Assembly (NCBI RefSeq): GCF_002778275.1
Contig: NZ_NESG01000006.1
Span: forward strand, 1-64,000
Source of the DNA: Limnohabitans sp. G3-2
GTDB lineage: Bacteria; Pseudomonadota; Gammaproteobacteria; Burkholderiales; Burkholderiaceae_C
Reading direction: 5' to 3'
Length of the DNA stretch: 64,000 bases
This document shows positions 36,958 through 45,252 of this stretch, piece after piece. The notes under the pieces are model-generated. The model did no database searches and was not told the DNA's origin. It saw nothing but the letters and a program-made list of their open reading frames with translations. Position numbers and translations under genes: made by a program. Position 1 is the first letter of the stretch, and each line of letters begins with the position of its first letter.

Positions 36958-38235
36958 ATGACAATCGCAGTTTTTGTTTTATCCCTGCTCGGTGCCATGG
37001 CCATCGGGATTCCCATCGCATTTTCTTTGTTGTTGTGCGGTGTGGCCTTGATGTGGCACCTGAACATGTTTGACGCGCAGATCCTCGCTCAAAACTTGCT
37101 CGAAGGCGCCAACAGTTTCCCCTTGCTGGCCGTGCCATTTTTCATGTTGGCCGGAGAAGTGATGAACGCAGGCGGTTTGTCCCGCCGCATCGTGAACTTT
37201 GCGATGGCCTGCGTGGGCCACATCAAAGGCGGCTTGGGTTACGTGACCATCATGGCTGCGGTGATCATGGCGGCCTTGTCGGGCTCGGCCGTGGCCGATG
37301 CGGCGGCGCTGTCGGCCTTGCTCTTGCCCATGATGGTGGCAGCAGGGCATGACCGGGCCCGCTCGGCGGGTTTGATCGCATCGGCCGGCATCATCGCCCC
37401 AGTGATACCGCCCAGCATTGGTTTTGTGATTTTCGGTGTGGCGGGCAATGTGTCCATTTCCAAGTTGTTCATGGCCGGCATCGTGCCGGGCATCATGCTG
37501 GGGGCTTCGCTGTGGGTCACTTGGTGGTGGTTGGCGCGCCGCGAGGTGGTGCAGGTGCCTCCACGGAAAAACATGGGTGAGATTTTGGTGGCCATGCGCG
37601 AAGCCACCTGGGCCCTGGTGATGCCCCTCATCGTTGTCTTTGGCTTGAAGTTCGGGGTGTTCACCCCGACCGAGGCGGCGGTGGTGGCGGCGGTTTACGC
37701 CTTGTTCATTTCCACGGTCGTTTACCGCGAACTGAGCTTGAAAGACCTGTACCCGCTGTTTGTGAATTCGGCCAAGACGAGCGCGATTGTGATGTTTTTG
37801 GTCGCAGCGGCCATGGTTTCGGCTTGGCTCATCACGGTGGCCAATTTGCCTGCGCAACTGATCGAGTTGCTCCAGCCCCTGCTCGACAGCCCCCGCTTGC
37901 TGATGTTGACCATCATGGTCATCACCATGGTGGTGGGCACGGCCCTCGACATGACGCCAACCATTTTGTTGTTGACCCCCGTGCTGATGCCGGTCGTCAA
38001 AGCGGCGGGCATTGACCCGGTTTACTTCGGTGTGCTGTTCATCATCAACAACGCCATTGGCCTGATCACCCCGCCTGTGGGCACGGTGCTCAATGCGGTG
38101 GCGGGTGTGGGCAAAATCAGCATGGACGAAGTCACGCGCGGTGTGATGCCTTTCATGATCGCCCAGTTCATCATCATGTTTGCCATGGTGGCATTCCCGG
38201 CCTTGGTGATGGTGCCCGCGCGTTGGTTCTATTGA
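36958..38235 (+). CDS. TRAP transporter large permease (DctM)
   Basis: This 425-residue multi-helix membrane protein carries PFFMLAGEVMNAGGLSRRIV, MAALSGSAVADAAALSALL, SAGIIAPVIPPSIGFVIFG and VFTPTEAAVVAAVYAL, all DctM signatures. It follows DctQ by 17 bp and precedes DctP by 88 bp. It is not a recent copy of the first DctM at 7180, since helices and loops differ throughout. Confidence 0.93.
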   Translation: MTIAVFVLSLLGAMAIGIPIAFSLLLCGVALMWHLNMFDAQILAQNLLEGANSFPLLAVPFFMLAGEVMNAGGLSRRIVNFAMACVGHIKGGLGYVTIMAAVIMAALSGSAVADAAALSALLLPMMVAAGHDRARSAGLIASAGIIAPVIPPSIGFVIFGVAGNVSISKLFMAGIVPGIMLGASLWVTWWWLARREVVQVPPRKNMGEILVAMREATWALVMPLIVVFGLKFGVFTPTEAAVVAAVYALFISTVVYRELSLKDLYPLFVNSAKTSAIVMFLVAAAMVSAWLITVANLPAQLIELLQPLLDSPRLLMLTIMVITMVVGTALDMTPTILLLTPVLMPVVKAAGIDPVYFGVLFIINNAIGLITPPVGTVLNAVAGVGKISMDEVTRGVMPFMIAQFIIMFAMVAFPALVMVPARWFY

Positions 38236-38323
38236 TTCCCGGGTGTGGTTGTCTGATCGGGTACGCCTGACGACCATCCCTCTCATGCACAGCGTACGTC
38301 CTTCTTTTTTCTGGAGACCCTTC

Positions 38324-39319
38324 ATGAAACGTGTATTCATCAAGTCCTTGATCGCCACCGTGGCGCTGGCCGCCATGGGTGTGGCCTCGGCGCAAGACAG
38401 GACCATCAAGTTCGCCAACCAGAACGCGCCGGGCCACCCCATCGTTCAGGGCATGGAGAAGTTCAAGGAGATCGTCGAGAAGCAATCCGGCGGCAAACTC
38501 AAGGTCAACCTGTTCCCCGCGGGCGCCTTGGGCAGTGACCAAGCCAACGTCTCGGCCATTCAGGGCGGCACTTTGGAGATGGCCTCGATGAATTCGGGCA
38601 TCTTCGCCTCGCAGGTCAAAGACTTTGCCGTTTTCGATTTCCCCTTCATGTTCGCCAGCGGTCAAGAAGCGGATGCTGTGGTGGACGGCACCTTCGGCAA
38701 GAAGATGCATGCCAAGCTGGAAGAGAAGGGCTTGGTCGGTCTGGGCTACTACGAGCTGGGCTTTCGCAACTTGACCAATGGTCGCCGTGCCATCAACAAA
38801 GTGTCGGACATCGACGGTTTGAAATTGCGCGTCATCCCCAACCCCATCAACGTGGATTGGGTCAAGGCCTTGGGTGCCAACCCCACACCGCTGCCATTTC
38901 CTGAGCTGTACGCTGCACTGGAACAAAAAGCCGTGGACGGACAAGAAAACCCTGTGGCCACCATCAACGGTGCCAAGCTCTATGAAGTCCAAAAGCACCT
39001 GGCTCTGACGGGTCACCAGTACAACCCTCAGTCGGTGGTCATCAGCAAGAAGTTCTGGGACACCTTGTCCGCGGCCGAGAAGAAAATTGTCGCGGATGCG
39101 GTGACCGAGTCGTCCAAGTTTCAGCGTACCCAGGCCCGCGCCCAGGAAGCCAGTTTGTTGGACAACTTGAAGAAAAATGGCATGCAAGTGACCACCTTGC
39201 CGGCCGCCGAAGTGGCCATCTTGCGTGACAAGATGAAGCCTGTGATCGCCAAGCACGGTGAGCCGATCGCTGCCACCGTGGCCGAGTTGCAAACCGAGCT
39301 GGCCAAGTTGCGCAAATAA
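38324..39319 (+). CDS. TRAP transporter solute-binding protein (DctP)
   Basis: This periplasmic binding protein of 331 residues has a signal peptide ending GVASA before QDRTIKF. The fold motifs are KLKVNLFPAGALGSDQANVSAIQGG and DGLKLRVIPNPINVDW, with the ligand-binding arginine near 166. GYYELGFRNLTN is typical of DctP proteins for C4-dicarboxylates and related carboxylates. It is the last transporter gene, and a strong terminator separates it from aroQ. A quinate or shikimate ligand is suggested by context only. Confidence 0.9.
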   Translation: MKRVFIKSLIATVALAAMGVASAQDRTIKFANQNAPGHPIVQGMEKFKEIVEKQSGGKLKVNLFPAGALGSDQANVSAIQGGTLEMASMNSGIFASQVKDFAVFDFPFMFASGQEADAVVDGTFGKKMHAKLEEKGLVGLGYYELGFRNLTNGRRAINKVSDIDGLKLRVIPNPINVDWVKALGANPTPLPFPELYAALEQKAVDGQENPVATINGAKLYEVQKHLALTGHQYNPQSVVISKKFWDTLSAAEKKIVADAVTESSKFQRTQARAQEASLLDNLKKNGMQVTTLPAAEVAILRDKMKPVIAKHGEPIAATVAELQTELAKLRK

Positions 39320-39365
39320 TGGCCATGGGTCTCGGGTCCGGTTTGCCGGATTCAAGGCCCAACAC

Positions 39366-39399
39366 ACTCTGGGTCAAATGGTTTTGACCCAGAGTTTTT
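39366..39399 (+). terminator. Rho-independent terminator between dctP and aroQ
   Basis: A perfect 13-bp stem (ACTCTGGGTCAAA with its complement, TGGT loop) is followed by five T residues. Readthrough or another promoter is needed for the downstream quinate/shikimate enzymes, which start 18 bp later. Confidence 0.85.
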
Positions 39400-39416
39400 C
39401 TTCTATTGGAGTTCTC

Positions 39417-39857
39417 ATGAAAGTCTTGATGTTGCATGGCGTGAACCACAACATGTTTGGGAAACGTGATCCCAAGCAATACGGCACCATCACGCTGGAT
39501 GAAATCAACGCCAGCTTGCAAACACTGGGCCGCGAGTTGGGTGCGCAAGTCGAGTGCTACCAGACCAACCACGAAGGCGACATGTGCGAGCGCATCCACC
39601 AAGCCTATTTGGACAAAGTGGATGCCGTGCTGATCAACGCCGGTGCCTGGACCCACTACAGCTACGCCATCCGCGACGCATTGGCCGTGCTGACTTGCCC
39701 CATCGTGGAGTTGCACATGTCCAACATCCACGCCCGCGAAGCATTCCGTCACCATTCGGTCTTTGCCGAAATTGTGAAGGGCCAGATCTGCGGCTTTGGC
39801 GCGGACAGCTATTTGCTGGCGCTGCGTGCAGGCGTTTCAGCCGCCCAAACCAAATAA
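39417..39857 (+). CDS. aroQ: Type II 3-dehydroquinate dehydratase (divergent AroQ)
   Basis: This 146-residue enzyme interconverts 3-dehydroquinate and 3-dehydroshikimate, with the type II flavodoxin-like fold and usual length. The active-site tyrosine (Y22-G), N74 in INAGAWTHYS, H80 and the ELHMSN histidine at 100 are present. The usual GPNLN loop reads GVNHN, and the flexible loop is HNMFGKRDPKQYG, so the protein is divergent and probably catabolic. GGAG lies 5 bases before the ATG. An AroE-like gene follows by 17 bp. Confidence 0.9.
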   Translation: MKVLMLHGVNHNMFGKRDPKQYGTITLDEINASLQTLGRELGAQVECYQTNHEGDMCERIHQAYLDKVDAVLINAGAWTHYSYAIRDALAVLTCPIVELHMSNIHAREAFRHHSVFAEIVKGQICGFGADSYLLALRAGVSAAQTK

Positions 39858-39874
39858 TTGAATTTTTTGCCCCC

Positions 39875-40708
39875 ATGATCAACGGCCACACCGAGCTCAT
39901 CGCCCACATCGGCTACCCCACACACACGTTCAAGTCGCCGATGATTTACAACCCGTACTTTCAGGAGTCGGGTATCAACGCGGTGGTGGTGCCCATGGGT
40001 TGCAAAAGCGAGAACTATCCGACCTTTCTGAAGTCGGTGTTCACCTTGGAGAACATTCGGGGCGCTTTGATCACCATGCCGCACAAGGTCAGCACGGTGG
40101 ATTTACTGGACGAGGTCACGGCCACGGTCCGTGTCGCCGGCGCCTGTAACGCGGTCAAGCGCTTGCCCGATGGCCGTCTGGTGGGTGACATGTTCGACGG
40201 TGCCGGTTTTGTGCGTGGGGTACAGCGCAAGGGGTTTGACCCCAGCGCCAAGCGCGTGCTGGTCGTGGGCACGGGCGGTGTGGGTTGCGCCATCGCCGCT
40301 TCACTGGCCGGTGCAGGCGTGGCCGCCATCAGCTTGTTCGATGTCAACGCCGTGGGCTGCGAGGCATTGGCCCAACGCCTCCAAACGCATTACCCGCAGA
40401 TCGAGGTGCGCACGGGCAGCAACGATCCTGCAGACCACGATCTGGTGGTCAACGCCACGCCCATGGGCATGAATGAAGGTGACCCGCTGCCCATGGACGT
40501 GAGCCGTTTGTCACCCGACACCTTTGTGGGTGAAGTCGTCATGAAAGCCGAGACGACAGCGTTTTTGGCCGCAGCGCAGGCGCGTGGCTGCCGCACCCAA
40601 GTGGGCACGGACATGCTGTATGAACAAATACCGGCCTATCTGGAGTATTTCGGCCTGCCGACGACCACCGCCGATGTCTTGCGCCGCTTGGCCCGCTTGA
40701 GTTATTGA
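39875..40708 (+). CDS. Quinate/shikimate dehydrogenase-like protein (AroE paralogue 3)
   Basis: This 277-residue AroE-fold protein has its catalytic lysine at K71 (ITMPHK), N92 and D108 (GDMFDGAGF). The substrate loop reads PTHTFKSP, where canonical AroE has PIAQSKSP, so one serine is replaced by threonine-phenylalanine. The nucleotide motif is VGTGGVGCAIA. It is preceded by a dehydroquinase and followed by two proteins resembling the halves of QuiC1, so it probably oxidises quinate and/or shikimate in catabolism. Confidence 0.88.
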   Translation: MINGHTELIAHIGYPTHTFKSPMIYNPYFQESGINAVVVPMGCKSENYPTFLKSVFTLENIRGALITMPHKVSTVDLLDEVTATVRVAGACNAVKRLPDGRLVGDMFDGAGFVRGVQRKGFDPSAKRVLVVGTGGVGCAIAASLAGAGVAAISLFDVNAVGCEALAQRLQTHYPQIEVRTGSNDPADHDLVVNATPMGMNEGDPLPMDVSRLSPDTFVGEVVMKAETTAFLAAAQARGCRTQVGTDMLYEQIPAYLEYFGLPTTTADVLRRLARLSY

Positions 40709-40748
40709 GCCTTGAATGTTGAATTGAGCGATGAACTGGAGCCCCGAG

Positions 40749-41624
40749 ATGACCCTGAACAAAGTTGACCGCGAAGCTGTCCCGGAGATGCCCAACAGGT
40801 TGGGCATTGCAGGGATTGAATTCATCGAATACGCCACCAGCCGACCACAAGTCTTGGGGCAGGTGTTGGAGAGCATGGGCTTTCGTCCCATCGCCCGACA
40901 CCGCTCTCGTGAAGTCACGCTCTACAGGCAAGGCGGCATGAACCTGGTGGTGAACGCCAGCCCCGATGACGCTCGGGTCAGCGCCACCGTGGACGGTCAG
41001 CCTGTGATTTCGGCGGTCGCCTTTCGGGTTCAAGACGCACTCAAGGCGCATACACGTTGTCTGGACCTGGGGGCATGGGGCGTTGACAGCCACGCCCAAG
41101 CCATGGAGTTACACATACCGGCCATCCACGGGCCTGGCGGCAGTCGTTTTTACTTTGTCGACCGCTGGCAAGAATTTTCGATCTACGACATTGACTTCAA
41201 ACCGATTCCCACCGTGGACCCCCATCCACCCGCACTGGCGGGGATGAGCTACTTTGGCGTGGTGCAGTACATCGGTGCCGCGCGAAGTGCCGATTGGCAG
41301 ACCTATTACGAACACATGTTCGATTTCACCGCCATCCCTGACGAAGAGCGCTTTGGCATCTTGCCCAAAGGCAAGCTGATGAAAAGTCCCTGCGGCAGTT
41401 TTCTGTGGCAATTGATTGAGCCAGAGCCCTGGATGGATGCCGACGACAGCCCTGAGTGCTTGCAGCGCATCGGCTTTGGTGTGGCCGATGTGGGCCAAGC
41501 CGTGGTGGCACTCAAGGCCAGGGGCGTGGAGTTTGTCGAGTCCACCCGCTTGCACCCGGAAGACCGGGGCGCATTGACCCGCGCCACTTTGGGCTCGGTG
41601 GCTTTTGAGCTCGTCCACCAGTGA
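40749..41624 (+). CDS. VOC-superfamily protein resembling the HPPD-like half of QuiC1
   Basis: This 291-residue protein, from the ATG at 40749 with GGAG 7 bases upstream (another ATG is at 40731), has two paired VOC modules. They include GIEFIEYATSRP, a YFGVVQYI beta strand and a final FVESTRLHPEDRG, then LTRATLGSVAFELVH, as in hydroxyphenylpyruvate dioxygenase-like folds. Pseudomonas QuiC1 joins a dehydroshikimate dehydratase to such a domain. Here it is a separate gene whose stop overlaps a possible GTG start of the dehydratase-like gene. Its own activity is unknown. Confidence 0.78.
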   Translation: MTLNKVDREAVPEMPNRLGIAGIEFIEYATSRPQVLGQVLESMGFRPIARHRSREVTLYRQGGMNLVVNASPDDARVSATVDGQPVISAVAFRVQDALKAHTRCLDLGAWGVDSHAQAMELHIPAIHGPGGSRFYFVDRWQEFSIYDIDFKPIPTVDPHPPALAGMSYFGVVQYIGAARSADWQTYYEHMFDFTAIPDEERFGILPKGKLMKSPCGSFLWQLIEPEPWMDADDSPECLQRIGFGVADVGQAVVALKARGVEFVESTRLHPEDRGALTRATLGSVAFELVHQ

Positions 41625-41632
41625 GCCGCGCC

Positions 41633-42514
41633 ATGAACTTGCTGGACGGTTACGGCATGGACACCATCACGATGGCCGGCACCTTGGAGGCCAAGCTGGC
41701 CGCCATGAAAGGGGCTGGTTTTTCTCAGGTGATGCTCATGGCCCGCGATTTGGTGACGCACCCGGGGGGGGTGACGGCAGCGGTGGACGCGGTGCGCCAA
41801 AGCGGCATGCGTCCCACCGGGTTTCAGGTGCTGCGTGACTTTGAAGGCTTGTCAGGTCACCTGCACAGCTACAAGTTGGACATCGCCAAGTCCATGCTCG
41901 AGATGTGCGCGGCCACGGGCAGCCAAGTCCTCTTGGCCTGCTCGTCCACGTCGCGCCACGCGACACAGGATTTGGACCTCATTGCGGCGGATCTGAAAAA
42001 ACTGGCGATGCTGGCCGTGCCTTTGGGGATCAAGGTGGCTTACGAGGCCTTGTCTTGGGGGCGCACCGTCAACGAATTCCCCACCAGTTGGGACGTGGTG
42101 TGCCGCGCCGATTGTCCCAACCTAGGGATCGGCATCGATTCTTTTCACATCTTTGCAGCGAAAACGCCGCTCGATGCCATCGAAGAGCTCGACCCGGCCA
42201 AAATTTTCCTGGTCCAGCTGTCGGACTTCATGTGGCAAGAAACGCCGACTTTTGAAGAGCGCATGACGACGGCCCGAACCTTCCGCGTCTTCCCCGGCGA
42301 AGGCGTGCACAGCGAGCAACTGGCCGATCTGGTGCTGCGCCTCGATCGCATTGGCTACCGGGGCGACTACAGCTTCGAGGTGTTCAACGACGACTACCAG
42401 CAATTGCCATTGGAGACCGTGGCTGCGCGGGCAAGAAAAAGTGCCACATGGCTGCACCAGGACGTGCTGCACAAGTCGGCCCCGCTGCCTGCTTGGACCC
42501 GCCAACAGGGCTGA
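41633..42514 (+). CDS. 3-dehydroshikimate dehydratase-like TIM barrel (QuiC N-terminal type)
   Basis: This 293-residue metal-dependent TIM-barrel protein begins MNLLDGYGMDTITMAG. Likely metal ligands are E in VAYEALSWGRTV, D and H in GIGIDSFHIF, a D in LVQLSDFMWQE and E in GDYSFEVFND. These match the dehydratase that turns 3-dehydroshikimate into protocatechuate. The GTG at 41621 overlaps the VOC stop, but the ATG at 41633 is preferred. Its product would feed ligAB, 28 kb away. An IolE-type isomerase cannot be excluded from sequence alone. Confidence 0.82.
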   Translation: MNLLDGYGMDTITMAGTLEAKLAAMKGAGFSQVMLMARDLVTHPGGVTAAVDAVRQSGMRPTGFQVLRDFEGLSGHLHSYKLDIAKSMLEMCAATGSQVLLACSSTSRHATQDLDLIAADLKKLAMLAVPLGIKVAYEALSWGRTVNEFPTSWDVVCRADCPNLGIGIDSFHIFAAKTPLDAIEELDPAKIFLVQLSDFMWQETPTFEERMTTARTFRVFPGEGVHSEQLADLVLRLDRIGYRGDYSFEVFNDDYQQLPLETVAARARKSATWLHQDVLHKSAPLPAWTRQQG

Positions 42515-42644
42515 GCATCTTGAGCCTGTCAGGGGGGGCGCTGAAAGCGCCGCTGCCACGAGGTCTGCACACATGGGTTTGCTGGGTTTTCTGATCGAAT
42601 TGAAGACCCGAACGGCTTGACTCGGTCGGGCTATGATGCAGCGC

Positions 42645-43649
42645 ATGAAAAACCGTCAATTGGCCTCTTTTTCCGTCAGCGCCATCGGCCTGGGCTGCAT
42701 GAACCTCAGCCATGCTTATGGCGCACCCGTACCGGCCGAACAAGCCGAGCGCGTGTTGTTGACCGCCCTGGACCAAGGCGTCACCTTTTTTGACACCGCC
42801 GCTTTGTATGGCTTTGGCGCCAACGAGACCTTGGTCGGCAAAGTCTTGAAGCCACACCGTCAACGGTTCACCTTGGCCAGCAAATGCGGCATGCAAGGGG
42901 TGGCGCAAAGCGATGGCAGCAAGGTCCGCGTGATCGACGGCCGTCCAGAGACGATTCAAAAGACATGCGAAGACGCACTGCGCCGTCTCCAGACCGATGT
43001 GATCGATTTGTACTACCTGCACCGCTGGGATAAACAAGTCCCCATCGAAGACAGCGTGGGCGCATTGAGCGATCTGGTGCGCCAAGGCAAGATCCAGACG
43101 ATTGGTTTGTCCGAGGTGTCAGCGGGCACCTTGCGCAAAGCGCATGCGGTGCACCCGATTGCAGCGGTGCAGACCGAGTATTCGTTCTGGACGCGCAACC
43201 CCGAGATCGCGGTCTTGCAAGCCTGCCGTGAGTTGGGCGTGGCCTTTGTGGCTTTCAGCCCTGTGGCGAGAGGTTTTCTGTGCGGCGCTGCACTCGACAT
43301 TGCGGGCTTCGATGCGAAAGACATCCGCCGCAGCATGCCCCGCTTCAACCCCGAAAATTACGCGGCCAACTTGAAACTGCTGCCCGCCTACCATGCGCTG
43401 GCCCAAGAGGCGGGCTGCAGCCCCTCTCAGTTGGCGCTGGCTTGGTTGCTGCACAAAGGGGATGACATCATTCCCATCCCCGGCACCACCTCGGTGGCGC
43501 ATTTGCGCGATGACTTGGCCTCGGTCGATGTGAAGCTGGACGTGGCCGTCATGGCGCGATTGGAAGCCCTGATCAACCAGAACACGGTGGCGGGCGACCG
43601 CTACAACGCGCAGGCCAACAGCGAAGTCGATACCGAGACCTTCGCCTGA
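42645..43649 (+). CDS. Aldo/keto reductase
   Basis: This 334-residue NADPH-dependent TIM-barrel oxidoreductase has a complete tetrad: D50 (FFDTAALYG), Y55, K80 (ASKCG) and H126 (YYLHRWD). The ALAWLLHKGDDIIPIPGTTS segment is the cofactor-binding C-terminal motif of the AKR13 or YajO-like group. It follows the dehydratase-like gene by 130 bp on the same strand and may or may not belong to that operon. Substrate unknown. Confidence 0.88.
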   Translation: MKNRQLASFSVSAIGLGCMNLSHAYGAPVPAEQAERVLLTALDQGVTFFDTAALYGFGANETLVGKVLKPHRQRFTLASKCGMQGVAQSDGSKVRVIDGRPETIQKTCEDALRRLQTDVIDLYYLHRWDKQVPIEDSVGALSDLVRQGKIQTIGLSEVSAGTLRKAHAVHPIAAVQTEYSFWTRNPEIAVLQACRELGVAFVAFSPVARGFLCGAALDIAGFDAKDIRRSMPRFNPENYAANLKLLPAYHALAQEAGCSPSQLALAWLLHKGDDIIPIPGTTSVAHLRDDLASVDVKLDVAVMARLEALINQNTVAGDRYNAQANSEVDTETFA

Positions 43650-43715
43650 TCGGACCACGTGCTTGTGGGCCCAGCGCCCGCGTCGTGTTCTGCCATTGAG
43701 GGGCGCAACGCCTGT

Positions 43716-44351
43716 TCAGGCATCGGGTTGCGCCAGGGGCGCTGCCTGCTTGAAGGCATCGAGTTCGCCGCAAGCGTGGTCGATGGCGCTGATCAGGGGC
43801 CAGCGGTTCATGTCCACGTTGAAGCGCCGTGCGCTTTCCACTTGGGGGATCAAATACACATCGGCCAGCGTGGGCGTGTCGCCAAAGCTGAAACGGCCGC
43901 GGCTGGGGTCGGCCGCGATCAAGGCTTCGTAGGCGTCAAACCCGTCGCTGATCCAAGTGCCACACCAGGCGTTGATCGCCGCTTCGTCGGCACCGAACTG
44001 CTTGCGCAAGGTTTGCAAAATGCGGCGGTTGTTGATCGGGTGGATGTCGCACCCCACCATGGCCGCCAGGGCCCGCACATGGGCCCGCGCGTCTGCGCCT
44101 GTGGGCAGCAAGGCGGGTGTGGGGTATTTTTCTTCCAGCCACTCGATGATGGCTGGGGACTGGATCATCACCTGCTCGCCGGTGTCCAAGGCCGGCACCA
44201 AGCCTTGCGGGTTGATGGCTTTGAAGGCCTCTTTTTGCTGCTCGTCGACCCGCAAATCCACGGCCACGTAGTCGGCGGCGATGCCTTTGAGGTTCAGGGC
44301 AATGCGCAGGCGGTGAGACGTGCCGCTTCGGAAAAAACTGTACAACTTCAT
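43716..44351 (-). CDS. Maleylpyruvate/maleylacetoacetate isomerase (zeta-class GST)
   Basis: This 211-residue glutathione-dependent isomerase converts maleylpyruvate to fumarylpyruvate in gentisate breakdown. The N-terminal thioredoxin-like domain has YSFFRSGTSHRLRIALNLKG and the QSPAIIEWLEE glutathione site. The helical domain includes PINNRRILQTL and the FGDTPTLADVYLIPQ N-capping region. It is the last gene of a minus-strand operon with fumarylpyruvate hydrolase and gentisate dioxygenase, which identifies it as the NagL-type enzyme. Confidence 0.9.
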   Translation of the reverse strand: MKLYSFFRSGTSHRLRIALNLKGIAADYVAVDLRVDEQQKEAFKAINPQGLVPALDTGEQVMIQSPAIIEWLEEKYPTPALLPTGADARAHVRALAAMVGCDIHPINNRRILQTLRKQFGADEAAINAWCGTWISDGFDAYEALIAADPSRGRFSFGDTPTLADVYLIPQVESARRFNVDMNRWPLISAIDHACGELDAFKQAAPLAQPDA

Positions 44352-44355
44352 GGTC

Positions 44356-45069
44356 TTACTCCGCAGCGCCGATGGTCAGGGTCAACTCGGCCACGCCTTG
44401 CACACGGCCGGTGATTTTGTCGCCCGTGACCACCGCGCCCACGCCTTCAGGGGTTCCGGTGTAAATCAGGTCGCCGGCTTGCAGGTGGTAGTAGGTGGAG
44501 AGGTCCGCGATGATTTCGCGGATGTTCCAGATCAGTTTGTCCACATCGGACGACTGCTTGGTGGTGCCGTTGACTTCGAGGGCAATGGCGCCGCGCTCGA
44601 TGACCACGCCGGGCATGGGCACGATCTCGGAGCAGACCGAGCCTTGTTCGATGTCCTTGCCCGTGTCCCACGGGCGGCCCTTGTCACGCGCGACCAATTG
44701 CAGGTCGCGGCGCGTCATGTCCAGGCCTGCGGCGTAGCCATATACCAGTTCATGGGCCGAGGCTTCGCTCACGCGAAAGCCTGCTTTGCCAATGGCCAGC
44801 ACCAGCTCCATTTCGAAGTGGTAATTGCTGGTGCGGGGTGGGTAAGCCACCACAGCGGCTGAATCTGCGCTGGTTTCGACCAAGGTTTGGGGCGACTTGG
44901 TGAAGTAGAAGGCCTGCTCGACGCTCTTGTCCACGGGGCGGCCCATTTCGACGGCATGGGCGTGGTAGTTGCGGCCCACACAGAAGATGCGGTTGACGGG
45001 GAAGCGTTCCTTTTGGCCGCGGATGGGCAGGGACTGAACGGCGGGGGGATTGAAGAGGTAAGAGGTCAT
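44356..45069 (-). CDS. Fumarylpyruvate hydrolase (FAH family, NagK-like)
   Basis: This 237-residue metal-dependent hydrolase splits fumarylpyruvate to fumarate and pyruvate. It has the FAH fold with FCVGRNYHAHAVEMG, the metal-binding FEMELVLAIGK, and LIYTGTPEGVGAV near the C terminus. The ATG at 45069 was chosen because FAH similarity starts at once. It lies 4 bp ahead of the isomerase. It is probably cotranscribed with the dioxygenase, but a 183-bp spacer with a large repeat lies between them. Confidence 0.91.
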   Translation of the reverse strand: MTSYLFNPPAVQSLPIRGQKERFPVNRIFCVGRNYHAHAVEMGRPVDKSVEQAFYFTKSPQTLVETSADSAAVVAYPPRTSNYHFEMELVLAIGKAGFRVSEASAHELVYGYAAGLDMTRRDLQLVARDKGRPWDTGKDIEQGSVCSEIVPMPGVVIERGAIALEVNGTTKQSSDVDKLIWNIREIIADLSTYYHLQAGDLIYTGTPEGVGAVVTGDKITGRVQGVAELTLTIGAAE

Positions 45070-45107
45070 GAAGGGACTCAAAGGGTGGAATGGCGAAAGG
45101 GTCTCGG

Positions 45108-45207
45108 TGTGGGAGCGCGCCCCTGCGCGCGAATGCCCGAATCACCCAGTCGTTTTGCAAAAGACTGGGCTGATTCACCATTCGGCAGCAGGGACAGCTT
45201 CCCGCAA
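45108..45207. repeat. Composite inverted repeat, family A copy 2 (degenerate)
   Basis: Outer arms start TGTGGGAGCG and end AGCTTCCCGCAA, relatives of the 11608-11673 element. An inner hairpin pairs AATCACCCAGTC with GACTGGGCTGATT around GTTTTGCAAAA. The whole can fold over about 100 nt. It separates gentisate dioxygenase from fumarylpyruvate hydrolase. Confidence 0.7.
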
Positions 45208-45252
45208 AAATCGGGCATCAGCATGTCCTCATGGGCCATGTTGGCAGGTGCA

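Noticed and set aside
36979-38442. Minus-strand open frame of 487 codons, strongly His/Gln/Arg-rich
   Set aside because: It is antisense to the TRAP large permease, and the composition is that of a reversed membrane-protein gene.
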